64,000 nt of DNA from Epiperipatus broadwayi (lineage: Eukaryota > Onychophora > Udeonychophora > Euonychophora > Peripatidae): the NCBI GenBank assembly GCA_028023455.1, contig JAQFVV010000003.1:3018925-3082924 (forward strand), read 5' to 3'. The first letter of the stretch is position 1. The number at the start of each line of letters is the position of its first letter. The notes under the pieces are model-generated. The model saw only the letters and a program-made list of their open reading frames with translations, ran no database searches and was not told the DNA's origin. The translations under genes and the position numbers were made by a program. This document shows, in pieces, positions 48,110-59,062 of the stretch.

Positions 48110-50331
48110 CTATTTGTTGGTGCAGTATTTTTCAAATCTGACTGTCAATTATTATTCGTTAAATATTAGCGCTATTATTTATATATATACATTTCCCCCC
48201 TTAAAATGGAGTCAGTACATTCCACAATTGTAGAACTTTTTATGATAACAGATTTTTTTTTTCCAATAATGAGAATCTTTAAACTTGTTTTTAAAAAATT
48301 GATTATTTTTTTCGAGTCAGTGTAATATGTACTTCGGAATGATTTTTAAAATATTACTAAAGCCAAAAATGAAAATAAAATCACTTATATTTTATGGTGA
48401 TTTTCAAAGTCTATTTCCAATTATTCAACAAATAAACATATGGTTAAAAATCATATATAGATTTATAATACTATAAATAAATAAGAAGAAGAATTTTAAA
48501 GATTTACAAATCAACATATATTTATAATTTACATTTACAAAAATTATCTTAACAATTAATTAAATCAACTATAATATGCACATATAAAAGAACACTCTCT
48601 TATAAATTTACATTATTAAAAATCAAAATGTTTTTTAACATTAAAATTATGATATTCTTAACCTTCCCCTTCTGTATTTTGGACAACAGAGAAATGACTT
48701 TTGGCCCATTCGCCCCCTAGTGAATTTTTTCATAAGTATTATACATTAAAATGCATGTAAAACAGTATATTTTATTATAATTTTTTTCCCCGAAAATTCT
48801 GTGAAAAAAGCGCGAAATTCAAAATTCGACGCTCTTACAATAGATATAAGCCCCAACCTGACATGTTTAGCCATTGTCTGCTGCCAAGGCTATAAAATGT
48901 TTGGCGTTTTACAACATTGTAGTTACGAATAATGCAAAAATGTGCTTATTTGCAAATTTATTATGATTTTAGATATTTTTTTTAAAATAATTTGCACTAT
49001 ATTTATTAGATATCAAGAAATATAAATTATTAATAACTTATTTTGACTTGAAATACTTTATTTTCAAAAATATGTTATATTAGCAGATAACATAAATATG
49101 GCCTGAAGCAAGTTAGAAAATTCTAGCTTTGACATAAAGAATCTACTTTACATTTACGAATAAGAAAATTGCAATTTTGCAATAAATATTCAAAAAATTT
49201 AAACTTTTAAAGCATAATTCATTAGATATAAGAGCAATAAATAATTATTCATTCAATTTTTTAAAAATAATCAGAAATAAAGGTTTTGTTGATTTTGTAA
49301 ACTGAAAGTAATCTTTCTAGAAATGATGACATGTAAAGTCTTTGTTTTGTTTGCGATCTCATGTTTTTAATATTTACAGAAACAAAATGTGAGCATTTAA
49401 AATTTATTTCAATAGTAAACAAAAATATCTATCAAAGGAAGTCAAATTTATTATTTTCTGATATGTAATAATCATTTTATCATATATTTTACATTGATGT
49501 GTGAGACAAATAAAAATGTCAGAAATAGTGAAAGACAGTAGGGTTAATATAGCAAAAGAAAAAATATATAATAACTCCAAAGACCATAAGAACATGGAAT
49601 GAAATTTGTAGAAAGTTGTATGATTTTTATTAAAATATGATTTTTAAAAATAAAACTAAATATTTAAGATATATTTTAATATTCAATTTACTTGGATATA
49701 ATTACTTTATCTACATTTTATCTAATAATTTTTTATTTTATCTATTCTTTAAATATATCTAATCTTAAAAGTAATTTTCAAAACATCAAATTACTTATCT
49801 TTTTATATCCTCTTTTCATATTTCTATTATTTCTTTGAAAACTATGTAATTAATCTTTTATAATTGCTAATATTATTCAAATTTCCAATCCTAGCCTAAA
49901 GATAAATGTATGCTTATAGTCATTAAAAAGGTAAAAGAGCACCATTGTATATATACTGAATAGATTTTTGATCTATACAACTATAAGATCATATTGGTTA
50001 AGATTGAAAGTGTTAATATGTTGTTTTTTTTAATTTGGATTGTTAGCTTGATAGCAAAATAAAAGAGGAAAAGATGACTGCTAGAGGAAATGTACATTAA
50101 ATCCAAAAAATCTAGGTGCACTACTCTCAGATTCACCCATAATCTAGAAACTACTCTCAGAATATTAAATAGGACATTAGCTAGGGATTTATTGAATTCT
50201 ATCATCTATCATCTATTGATTATTCAAATTTACACTAAATAACATAACTGAGTGAGAAAAAGAGAATTTGCTACTAATTTTTTTCATATTTACAAAAACA
50301 ATTACCATTTTTTACTCTTACTATAAATGTG
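48110..50331. other. Intron DNA; one degenerate family C arm
   Basis: Mostly AT-rich without coding. The stretch 50090-50225 (TCTAGGTGCACTACTCTCAGATTC...ATCTATTGATTATTC) is a diverged single arm of palindromic family C. Confidence 0.45.
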
Positions 50332-50344
50332 TACTTATCTATTT

Positions 50345-50577
50345 AAACAGGCAAAACTCTCTATATAATTGTGCCACTCAGTGTAAGCCAGAGTACTCAA
50401 TAGATGCCAAAACGCTTGTGCATAAAATCCCTATCTAGTACCTACTTATCCAATATCTCCAGACTAGTTTCTGACATCCATTGATTACTCTGGCTTACAC
50501 TGAATGGCACTACTATATGGAGAGTTTTGCCTGTTTTAATAAGTTATGAGCAAGCATAAGAAATGGTGATTGTGTGA
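50345..50577 (+). mobile_element. Palindromic retroposon, family C, compact copy with 13-bp target duplication
   Basis: It begins AAACAGGCAAAACTCTCTAT, with arms sharing GTGCCACTCAGTGTAAGCCAG and its complement around a shortened centre (ATCTCCAGACTAGTTTCTGA). It ends with the unpaired tail AAGCATAAGAAATGGTGATT. The exact 13-base repeat TACTTATCTATTT is at 50332-50344 and 50578-50590. This is the cleanest example of the element's borders. Confidence 0.85.
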
Positions 50578-51579
50578 TACTTATCTATTTTTAATATTAT
50601 TTCTTTTTAAAAAAATTTTATCTCTTTTTATGCATAAATATTCTTTAATTATCCTTTTTTTATATCTTTAAATATATTATATGTGGTAAAATTAGCTCAT
50701 AGGATAACCAAAATTTCTATAAAAAAGTACATGGATAGTAATTTTTATTATTAGGATGATATTATAATAGACAACTTGTAAATTGTAAATGATGGTAATA
50801 GAAAGCTCATATGGAATTCCGTTGAACAGCTTCCCAACACCTTCAATTATTATTTTATATAAAACATGTGAAAGATGAAATGCTTATTATTAAACATAAT
50901 GTTTTGTAGTAATAAAGCACACAAATAATAATATTACAGTCAAGTAGGCATTATAATCAAATCTATTTTAATAATAATATACATATGGTAATAAATAAAA
51001 TAAAAAAACACTGAAAGTTCTTGTGTAATAGTTTATTACATTGTATAAATTTTATTATTTTCATTTTCTTTTAATTATAAAAAGAAAAAATGAAATAATT
51101 TGTTTTCTTGTTTTGATTTTGAAAAACACATTAATAAATTTTTATGTTAATTTAAAAACATTTTACTTTGAAAAACACATTAATAAATTTTTATAATGTT
51201 AATTTAAAAACATTTTAATTTGATTAAAATGAATTTTAATTTTTTAAAAATTATACTTTTGTTTACTTTTAAATAATGAAATTCCTAAGAAGATGTAACA
51301 TAAGCAGACATTGGATAATTATCAAGATTGATATGGTACCCATAAATTAGAAATAGTTGGATGTTGAGATAAATAATAGATATTTTTTGATTTATAGTTT
51401 AGCCAATATGTTACAAGAATTTATTCCAATTTTGGCACTGATATAACTTGAGAACTCCTTATAATCTCTTTCCAATATATATATATAATTAAAGAGAAAG
51501 GATTTCCACCTGCTGTATTGATCTTATAATAATTCAATGATGTCATGTTGAATACTGAAAATACTTGATAGAGTGTCAA

Positions 51580-51677
51580 GTGTTGGTGGTCTAGTGGTTA
51601 GTGTAGCTGCCTTCCAAGCAGCTGGTCCGAGTTCATTTCCCAGTCAACACATTTGACATATGAAAAAAAAAAAAAAT
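51580..51677 (+). repeat. tRNA-Gly(UCC)-derived SINE
   Basis: Bases 51580-51651 match a whole tRNA-Gly with anticodon TCC. They contain GTGTTGGTGGTCTAGTGGTT, GCTGCCTTCCAAGCAG (a perfect anticodon stem around TTCC) and a 3' acceptor side TCAACAC that pairs with GTGTTGG apart from one wobble. The T-arm (CCGAG...CCCAG) is broken and no CCA or terminator follows. Instead come ATTTGACATATG and a 14-base A run, as in the other SINEs here. It is best read as a young SINE head and not a working tRNA gene. Confidence 0.75.
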
Positions 51678-51882
51678 ACAAGATAGAGACTTTTGAAAAC
51701 AGTGATCATCTTATCTTTAAACCTATATTCTAATTATATAGGCTAATCTTAAACATCTTAGTTTGAGAGCATAAAGATGTTTCTCTATTCACTTTTACAT
51801 CCATTATTTTCATTCACATATTAATGTTCACAATTTTTTTCAATTTTCTACATATTAATATTATGAATTATTAGAAACTATG

Positions 51883-51926
51883 TAATGAGTGGCAATGTGT
51901 ACAGAGAGTTTTGCCTGTTTCAATTA
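51883..51926 (+). repeat. Family C palindromic retroposon, 3'-arm remnant
   Basis: TGAGTGGCAATGTGTACAGAGAGTTTTGCCTGTTT matches the outer end of the right arm of the 50345-50577 element. The rest is lost. Confidence 0.6.
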
Positions 51927-52430
51927 CTATTTCCTATAATATACATTTTATTATGCTTATAAATTTATCTTTATCTATAAATAAAATATCTATTTCTAAT
52001 TTATTATCAATAGTATTGTATAACTTGTCTAGTCTTTGCAAAGTAAAGTGTTCTAAATCTAAAGTTTTAGTAGTTGATATTTCTATTTTCTCATGATAAT
52101 TTCATGTTTCTTAAAAATTCTTTAAATTTAATTTTAGTTATATAATTTGATAAGCATAAGTTCTCATATATACTATTATTTAATAATATTAGATCTTTTA
52201 ATTGTCTCTGTTTTATAAGTGACAGATAATACTTCTTCTGATTTATATTTATATATTTTATAAAATTATTAAATATTTTCTGTAGCATGTTTACCATTGT
52301 TATATTGATTCTATTCCATACATATGTCTGATCCAAAATGTATCACTGACAGTACTAGAGCTTTAGATAATATAATTTTTGTTTCTATGAAGAAGTTTTT
52401 ACCATTTCTCAATATTCTTCCTATAGATTA

Positions 52431-53066
52431 AATTGAGAGAGTGCAAATTTCTCAAGCGCTTGTGACTATTAGTAACCAATCATATCTTAAGCACTGGGAC
52501 AGGAAATTTAATAAGAAAAGAATGGATTCCACTCTCTTCTTTACTTGTCTTTCTATATATCCAAGCCAGTCCAAAGTACTTATATCTGAGAGCGTGAATC
52601 TTAAATATCATCACACTTAATTGACTGAATTCAAATTATAAACATACAGCGTGAAATCTTTCGATTTACTACGCAGTAGTTTTTCGATGTTATAACTTTG
52701 CAGCAATATATGTAAATAATATTTTATAAAGTGCAGATGGTTTTGAAAATTAAATTGAGAGAGTGCAAATTTCTCAAGCGCTTGTGACTATTAGTAACCA
52801 ATCATATCTTAAGCATTGAACTCAGTCAATTAAGTGTGATGATATTTAAGATTCACGCTCTCAGATATAAGTACTTTGGACTGGCTTGGATATATAGAAA
52901 GACAAGTAAAGAAGAGAGTGGAATCCACTCTTTTCTTATTAAATTCCCTGTCCCAGTACTTAAGATATGATTGGTTACTAATAGTCACAAGCGCTTGAGA
53001 AATTTGCACTCTCTCAATTTAATTTTCAATACCGTCTGCGCTTTATAAAATATTATTTCCTATAGA
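52431..53066. mobile_element. Composite inverted-repeat element (MITE-like, one and a half copies head to head)
   Basis: The right unit (52746-53023) has about 65-base terminal inverted repeats beginning TAAATTGAGAGAGTGCAAAT around an inner segment. The left unit (52431-52744) carries the same terminal repeat once, then the same inner segment in the opposite orientation (TCCAAGCCAGTCCAAAGTAC). It has a further segment ending TATTTTATAAAGTGCAGATGG, which is repeated inverted just outside the right unit (53026-53060). Arms agree almost base for base over nearly 200 bases, so the element is young. TTCCTATAG occurs on both outer sides. No coding is present, and the superfamily is unknown. Confidence 0.75.
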
Positions 53067-53127
53067 TGTATAACTCTTTTTTTTTATTTCTTTATAATGT
53101 GTGTTGTAGGAATTATTACTGTCAAAA

Positions 53128-53222
53128 TTTATTCCAAGATGATGATGATAATGATAATAATAAAAATAAATGATAAATAAATAATGATAATAAATAATGA
53201 TAATAAAATTAAATATTGTTAA
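53128..53222. repeat. ATG/ATA/AAAT microsatellite
   Basis: Runs of GATGAT, AATAAT and AAATA units. Confidence 0.8.
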
Positions 53223-54276
53223 AAACATAGGTGCTGGGTCTAATTGTTCGTTTCTAGAGAAAATGGTTAAGCTTGAGGCTGAATTTCAATTGATGATTAC
53301 CTAGCAACATTATTGCTGAACATATTTCTCTATTTGTTACATGAAAATTCCCCACTTATTCATTTGCTAAATCTTAATTAATTCATGTAAATGTTGAAAT
53401 TACAGGTTTGAAGGTAGGTACAACGACTAACTATAGAGTATTATAAAAAATAGTAGCACTTAACCATCATCAAGGATAATTTGCCACTGCTTGCTGCCTT
53501 CTTAATTAAATTAAATTCTCTTCAGCTTCTCTGCATTTAAAGCTACATTTAAATTTTAATGAATCTTTTACAGTATTAATAAGAAGTAAAACTCTTTAAA
53601 GCATCTGTGCCTTTAGATGAAGCTTTTTTTATTATCTAGGTACATTTGGAATTTAATAAAATTATAATCATTCTGAAAGTTTTTCTCCAGCAAAGGTTTC
53701 TTTTTTAAAAAAAAAAAAAAGTTGTAATAATTATGAGCTTAATTAAATATTTATTTAACATTATCGCATCATCTCTTTCTAGTCTCTCCCCCAACTTCAG
53801 TTTTTTGATTAATGTTCTGAAATTTTCAGTTTAAGAATAACGAGAACTCTAAATTAAAAACTGTAATTCATTAAAAAAAATAAACAATGGCTCTTCTCTT
53901 GAGATCGCAATTACCAAACTTACTCATCTGAAAAATTACTCTCAGTATTTTCATTCTACTTTTTTTCTCAAATATATATATTTTTTTAATTAAAAAAATG
54001 AATATTTAATAGAATGTAAAAATAAAACACTATGTATATATATTTAAAAAAAAAAAAAAAAAGATTACTGCTTAATTAAAATTAAAAAATTCAATTATTT
54101 TTTTTTAAAATAAGCATTTAAAAAAATAATCTATGTATATACATTAAATTCTCTGCTTGGGATTAGACTAAGAGAACTAAGCAAAAAGATACATCTACCA
54201 TAATTTAATAATTGTCGATAATAAGTTGTCATTACTTGTCTGCCGCTTAACATAGAGTTACAAAATACATTTTAAT

Positions 54277-55135
54277 ATATATATGGGATTCGAGCTCAGA
54301 CTTTCACACGATCCTCAATTCAACAGGCCAGCTCATATTGCTGAACTACCTGATCACACACATGTTAAAAGATAAATAATCACCAATATTAGTATTTCGT
54401 GCTAAACCAGCAAACATCAGTTGGTCCAGATTACCATCTCCACACATATAAACAATCAGTGCTCAGCTTTATATTAAGATAGCCAATGTTCATACTTTAA
54501 TGGACAGGCTTCAAACTACTCCAACCACAACTCTTCAGCCATCCATTTCATTGAAAATCTGATGATGGAATGTTCAAAGCCCACGTTAGTGCCAAGGTTG
54601 TCATCCTACCCATGTTCACATTAGTCATTCTGATCCCTCATGTATAGAAGAATAATCCATTTTACATACATATGTGAGTAATGGGCAGACCTTTAATGCA
54701 CTATATTTCAATATGTAACATGAGGGGTCAGACTGACTAATGTCAACATGGGTAGGATGATAACCTTGGCACTAACATGGGCTTTGAACATTCCATCATC
54801 AGAATTTCAATGAAATGGATGGTTGAAGAATTTTGGGTTGGAGTAGTTCAAAGCCTGTACATTAAAGTATGAAGATTGGCTATCTTAATATAAAGCTGAA
54901 CACTGATTGTATATATATGTGTGGAGATGGTAATCTGTACCAACTGATGACTGCTGGTTTAGCATGAAATACATATATTAGTGATTATTTATCTTTTCAA
55001 CATGTGTGTGATCACATGGGTCAGCAATATGAGATGGCATGGAGAGTTGAGGGTCATGTGAAAGTCTGAGTTTGAATCCCATATATATTACATTATATGT
55101 GCAGGGGTGTGTAAGCCTATACAGTGTATTAAATT
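54277..55135 (+). mobile_element. Palindromic retroposon, family B, with 15-bp target duplication
   Basis: The arms (about 54285-54660 and 54715-55085) are reverse complements over some 370 bases. Landmarks are GGTCCAGATTACCATCTCC, GAAAATCTGATGATGGAATG and CCATGTTCACATTAGTCA. Each outer end holds a tRNA-like pair of boxes (a TAGTTCAGCAATATGAGC-like A box and GAGTTTGAATCCC as B box) pointing outward. An unpaired 3' tail of about 50 bases (CATTATATGTGCAGGGGTG...) follows the right arm. The exact repeat AAAATACATTTTAAT is at 54262-54276 and 55136-55150. Confidence 0.85.
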
Positions 55136-55252
55136 AAAATACATTTTAATGAAATCTATTGCTTAAAGTTATGCTGTAAAATAATGAAGCCCTTAATATA
55201 ATAAAATTATGTGGCTATGTGTGCGTATATATGTATATAAATTACAATGTCA

Positions 55253-55343
55253 CAGCCTTCATGTTTAAACAAAACAATAAAATATCTGTTGTCCTCGACA
55301 ACAAATTGCTGATATTCTATTGTTTTGTTTAAACATAAAGATT
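55253..55343. repeat. Short palindrome
   Basis: CATGTTTAAACAAAACAATA and TATTGTTTTGTTTAAACAT are reverse complements, enclosing a TTGTCCTCGACAACAA hairpin. This is a solo hairpin of about 90 bases with no known family. Confidence 0.8.
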
Positions 55344-57212
55344 ATATAGTTTTAATTAGTCCACTGCAGCACAAAGACTTCTCAAGTTGCCCTTTATCAG
55401 GCTGATTAATTGTCGTCTGATGAGAGTTTGAGTATTTTCCAATCCCTATTCTACATTCTAGCTAAGAACAGCTAGTTGTCCAAATATATAACCAGTATTG
55501 GATAGATAACTGAATTAAATATGGATAGAAAATCTGTAGGAAAAATTCTGTCTATTGAAAAAATTTTAAGTTTACTATGTCAAAATTCAAAACCAGCTCA
55601 TAGGCACAGCAGAAAGATGCATTAATATTATAAACATTAGAACCTTTTCTATATGTATAGGCTACGATTTTGAACGGTTTGATTTTTTATAAGATACCTC
55701 AAAGCATTTAAATGAAGTAAATTTTCAGAGTTAAAATTAGTTAGCTTGTAAAATTTGTAAACAGGTGTACCAAAATTTTCAAAATCAAATTTAAAAATTT
55801 GGGGAAGATAAATTAAAAATTGAAATTATATACATATTCCTACAAGCAAAAATTATTAAGAAACATATAGTTCATATGAGTTCGACAGATATGCTTCAAA
55901 TATTCAATATTGACCTTTTAAATTCTGTGAAGGATTTATAATTTTATGAAGATAATTCTTTATTTTTTAATTCTCTATTTTCTTTTAATGTAAAAAAGTA
56001 AGAGAAAATATTTTCATGAAGTGTTATAATATAGTGCTAAAAGAAACCTCAAGAAACTGAGTTTCCTAACTAAAATTTTTGCTTATTTGCTATATTATTT
56101 TGTTGAAATCTACACAAAGTATGTATCTAAGTTTGATAAAAAAAACACTTCTAAAAGCAATTATTCTCTTTCTAGATAACAAATAAAACTTCATTTAAGG
56201 ACAACTAATGAGTGGAAACTTATCATCTATGTGGAAAACTATATTATCACAAAAACTAGAAATGAATATTGATAAAATAATTTCTCATAAGGGATGCAAA
56301 GTTTCAAATAAAAAAATACTAAATTGATATCAAAGGTGTTATTTTTTTATGTAAGGATTAGTTATGATATGCTGTCAATTCTAAAATGGAAAATAATGTA
56401 TTTGGCTCATTCCAATGTCAAAAATTATTTTTATGTTTCAAAATTCCAAGAAAAAATACCCTCAAGTGATAATCTTATCAAATATTTAAAATTTTCATTT
56501 AAGTTGTTTTACTGAAGCATACTAGAAAAATGAAACACAATCATTGTTTTGAAACTTGGAGAGGTGGGGACCTAAGTTTGATTAAGAAAAAATAAATAGA
56601 TATTTTCACTATTTTAGGTACAAACTTAAGTAATCCAGTTCCTATTTGAGTTTATTACTATTATTTTAATTAGAATTTTAAAAATATTTATTTTTTAATG
56701 CTTCTATTAATTTTTAATAACAATTGCAAGAAAATTAGGAAAATGTATTTTAGAAAGTTAGAGTTGTATTTCAAAATGAGAATCTTTGAAAAATAAAAAA
56801 AGCATGCATCCAATGGATAATCAGCCATCTTAATTTATTATATTATTTTAATTTCCTTTTTTAAATAGTATACTAATTTATTAAAAATTAAATTAAAAAA
56901 TGATACTTGTATAAATTAAAACTCGTCAAAATGATGTTTCAATAGACCTATATACTCATCTCTCTCAAGTTAAAATAGATTTCACATTATCAATTGTTGG
57001 GTTATTTGATACTCAAGCTGCATAACAATTCTAGTTAAGAATTGGCAAACAGACACAAAAAAAAAACAATTAGTAATAACAACCACATACTTTTTTATTG
57101 CTTTATTCATGTCCTCTGTCAAGTGATTCTTTGAAGTCATAAAACCAAGTCATAAAAACTATTTGTCAGATTACTTAACATTCCTATAAATGATAAAGTA
57201 AAATAAATTTAC
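55344..57212. other. Copine intron DNA without recognised features
   Basis: AT-rich and non-coding. The open frame at 56324-56515 shows no recognisable domain. Confidence 0.4.
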
Positions 57213-57244
57213 CTATAATAGTTCCTGCATCTTTGGCTGGACCC
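57213..57244 (-). CDS. Copine micro-exon (linker, GPAKDAGTII)
   Basis: This 32-base exon follows a long pyrimidine tract ending TTTTAAG and is followed by GTAAATTT. After completing a Lys codon it encodes GPAKDAGTII and ends with one base of a split codon. In copines the linker just before the second C2 domain has a Gly-Thr-Ile-hydrophobic segment followed by an Ala/Thr-Glu-Glu-Leu segment, and this exon supplies the first part. It is far too short to be found by ORF scanning and lies alone between introns of 4.7 and 16 kb. Identification rests on exact phase matching on both sides and on the family pattern. Confidence 0.8.
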
Positions 57245-58709
57245 CTTAAAAGAAAAAAAAAATCAATTTAACGTAACAATAGATAATATATGCATATACA
57301 TTATATATATATATTGTGTGTAGCAGTTATGAATCCTAATACTATATTATGTTTTCATACATATGCAAAGAAAAAAAAAATGCTTGTGCTCTTCACATAA
57401 GATGGAGCCATTATCAACATACCAATGATGAAATAAAAAACTTGTTGATAAATTTCATATTTTTCATTAAAAAAATATTAAGCAAAAAACATAAAAATAA
57501 TATATTTAAATTATGAAAATAATACATTTAACAATCAAACCAATGCCCAATGACTATGAGATAAATTTTAATCAATAACACAAGCATTCTATCAGAAATC
57601 TAATTAGCACTGTGGCCAAATGCAACTTCATAGGAAATTAAATGACCAAACCAATCCGTGAGTTGAATATATGCAACAATACAAAAAGTAAACCATATAA
57701 TCCATAAGAAAGTAATTAATGGCAATAATTAAAAATATATAAATTCAAAAAAGATATTTGTGTATGAGAAAAATGAAAAATTGTGGATGCCATAAAAAAC
57801 ACACAGGCAAAATTATTCCTTTACCTATAGAAAGCACATTTTTCATTTTTTCCATATGTGGACAGCTTTTTTGGCATTTGATTTCTTATGAATTTATTGC
57901 CATAAATTAATTACTTATACTTTATATGGCTTACTTTGTGTATTATTGTGGTTGTTAAATTCTTAAATTATATTCAATTCATATATTAGTTTTGTGATTT
58001 AATTTCTTACGGAGTTGCATTTAGTTTCATCACTATTTTAATTTTATATGAAATGATTACATTAATCATACTTATTGGATGTATTGTTTTCTACTCTTTA
58101 TACAATGATTTGTTTGCTATATATTGTACCAGGTTGTAGCTTTTTCATCTATTTTTTTATATTTATCTAGATTCCGGTTACTAAAGGGGTTTTGAATCAT
58201 ACAAGTATAACAGATTAATGTTTGTGATATGATCAAATTGTTCCCTCCTTTTTAATTTAATAAATAAATATTAAGAAAAATGTGATTATATTTCCTGGCC
58301 AATCTAACCTTGAATCATATATGATATGATATAAAACAGAACTATAACTTGTGATCGCTTTTATTTATTTATTTCTGGCACCAGTGTTCATTGGACGATA
58401 TTAGCTGAACACCTATCACAAGGTTAATAAAGATGGAATTTCTTTTTCTTCTTTATAATTACAAGTTTTTGTTATCTGGTTCCTATTTATGGAAGTTTAA
58501 CAAATTAGTTACATGTATTAACATTCTTACATGAAGGAATCTAGATAATAAAGATTGCTGAATTTAAATTACAACATAAATTTAATAAACAAATAATTAC
58601 ATATTTATTAATACTATCTTATTGAATTTTATTAAACATTAGTTAGAATATATATATATTGTGCCACTACTTTTGACCCTATCCACAATTTTTTTTTAAT
58701 TACAAAATA

Positions 58710-59062
58710 AAATAAGGTGGCCAAATGAGGGCACCACTAAACATTAGGCATTTTTTAATTAAATGTAAATGTTTGAAAACAGAAAGAGTACATATAATGA
58801 AGTTATGGAAGAATAAATATAAAAAAAGTGATTATACAGAAAGTGAATTATTGGTTTTTATGATGGGTTTGGGAAAAAATAAGGGGGAATTAGATATTAA
58901 GGCTGTAGAGTTGACAAAGATTATGTTGTGGAAATGGGATGGAGCAGAATATGGGAAAACTTAGAGTGGGGAATGGAAAATTAAGTGGCTAACAGGTTTA
59001 TCTGGGCATAATTGTTCAGATATTCTTGACTTTGTTTAAGGAGAAGCCACAGTACATCACAT
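58710..59062 (+). mobile_element. 5'-truncated LINE 3' end
   Basis: This is the same family as the 13.7-19.2 kb LINE. The open frame 58725-58964 reads NIRHFLIKCKCLKTERVHIM, then DYTESELLVFMMGLGKNKGE and LWKWDGAEYGKT. It is the intact version of the C-terminus that is broken in the other two copies, with the His and last Cys of the zinc knuckle retained. The ATG is incidental. It ends with CACAGTACATCACATCACC, the family's CATCA-type 3' end. Confidence 0.8.

Noticed and set aside
51580-51651. Functional tRNA-Gly gene
   Set aside because: The T-arm is broken, no T-run terminator follows, and a SINE body with an A tail does.
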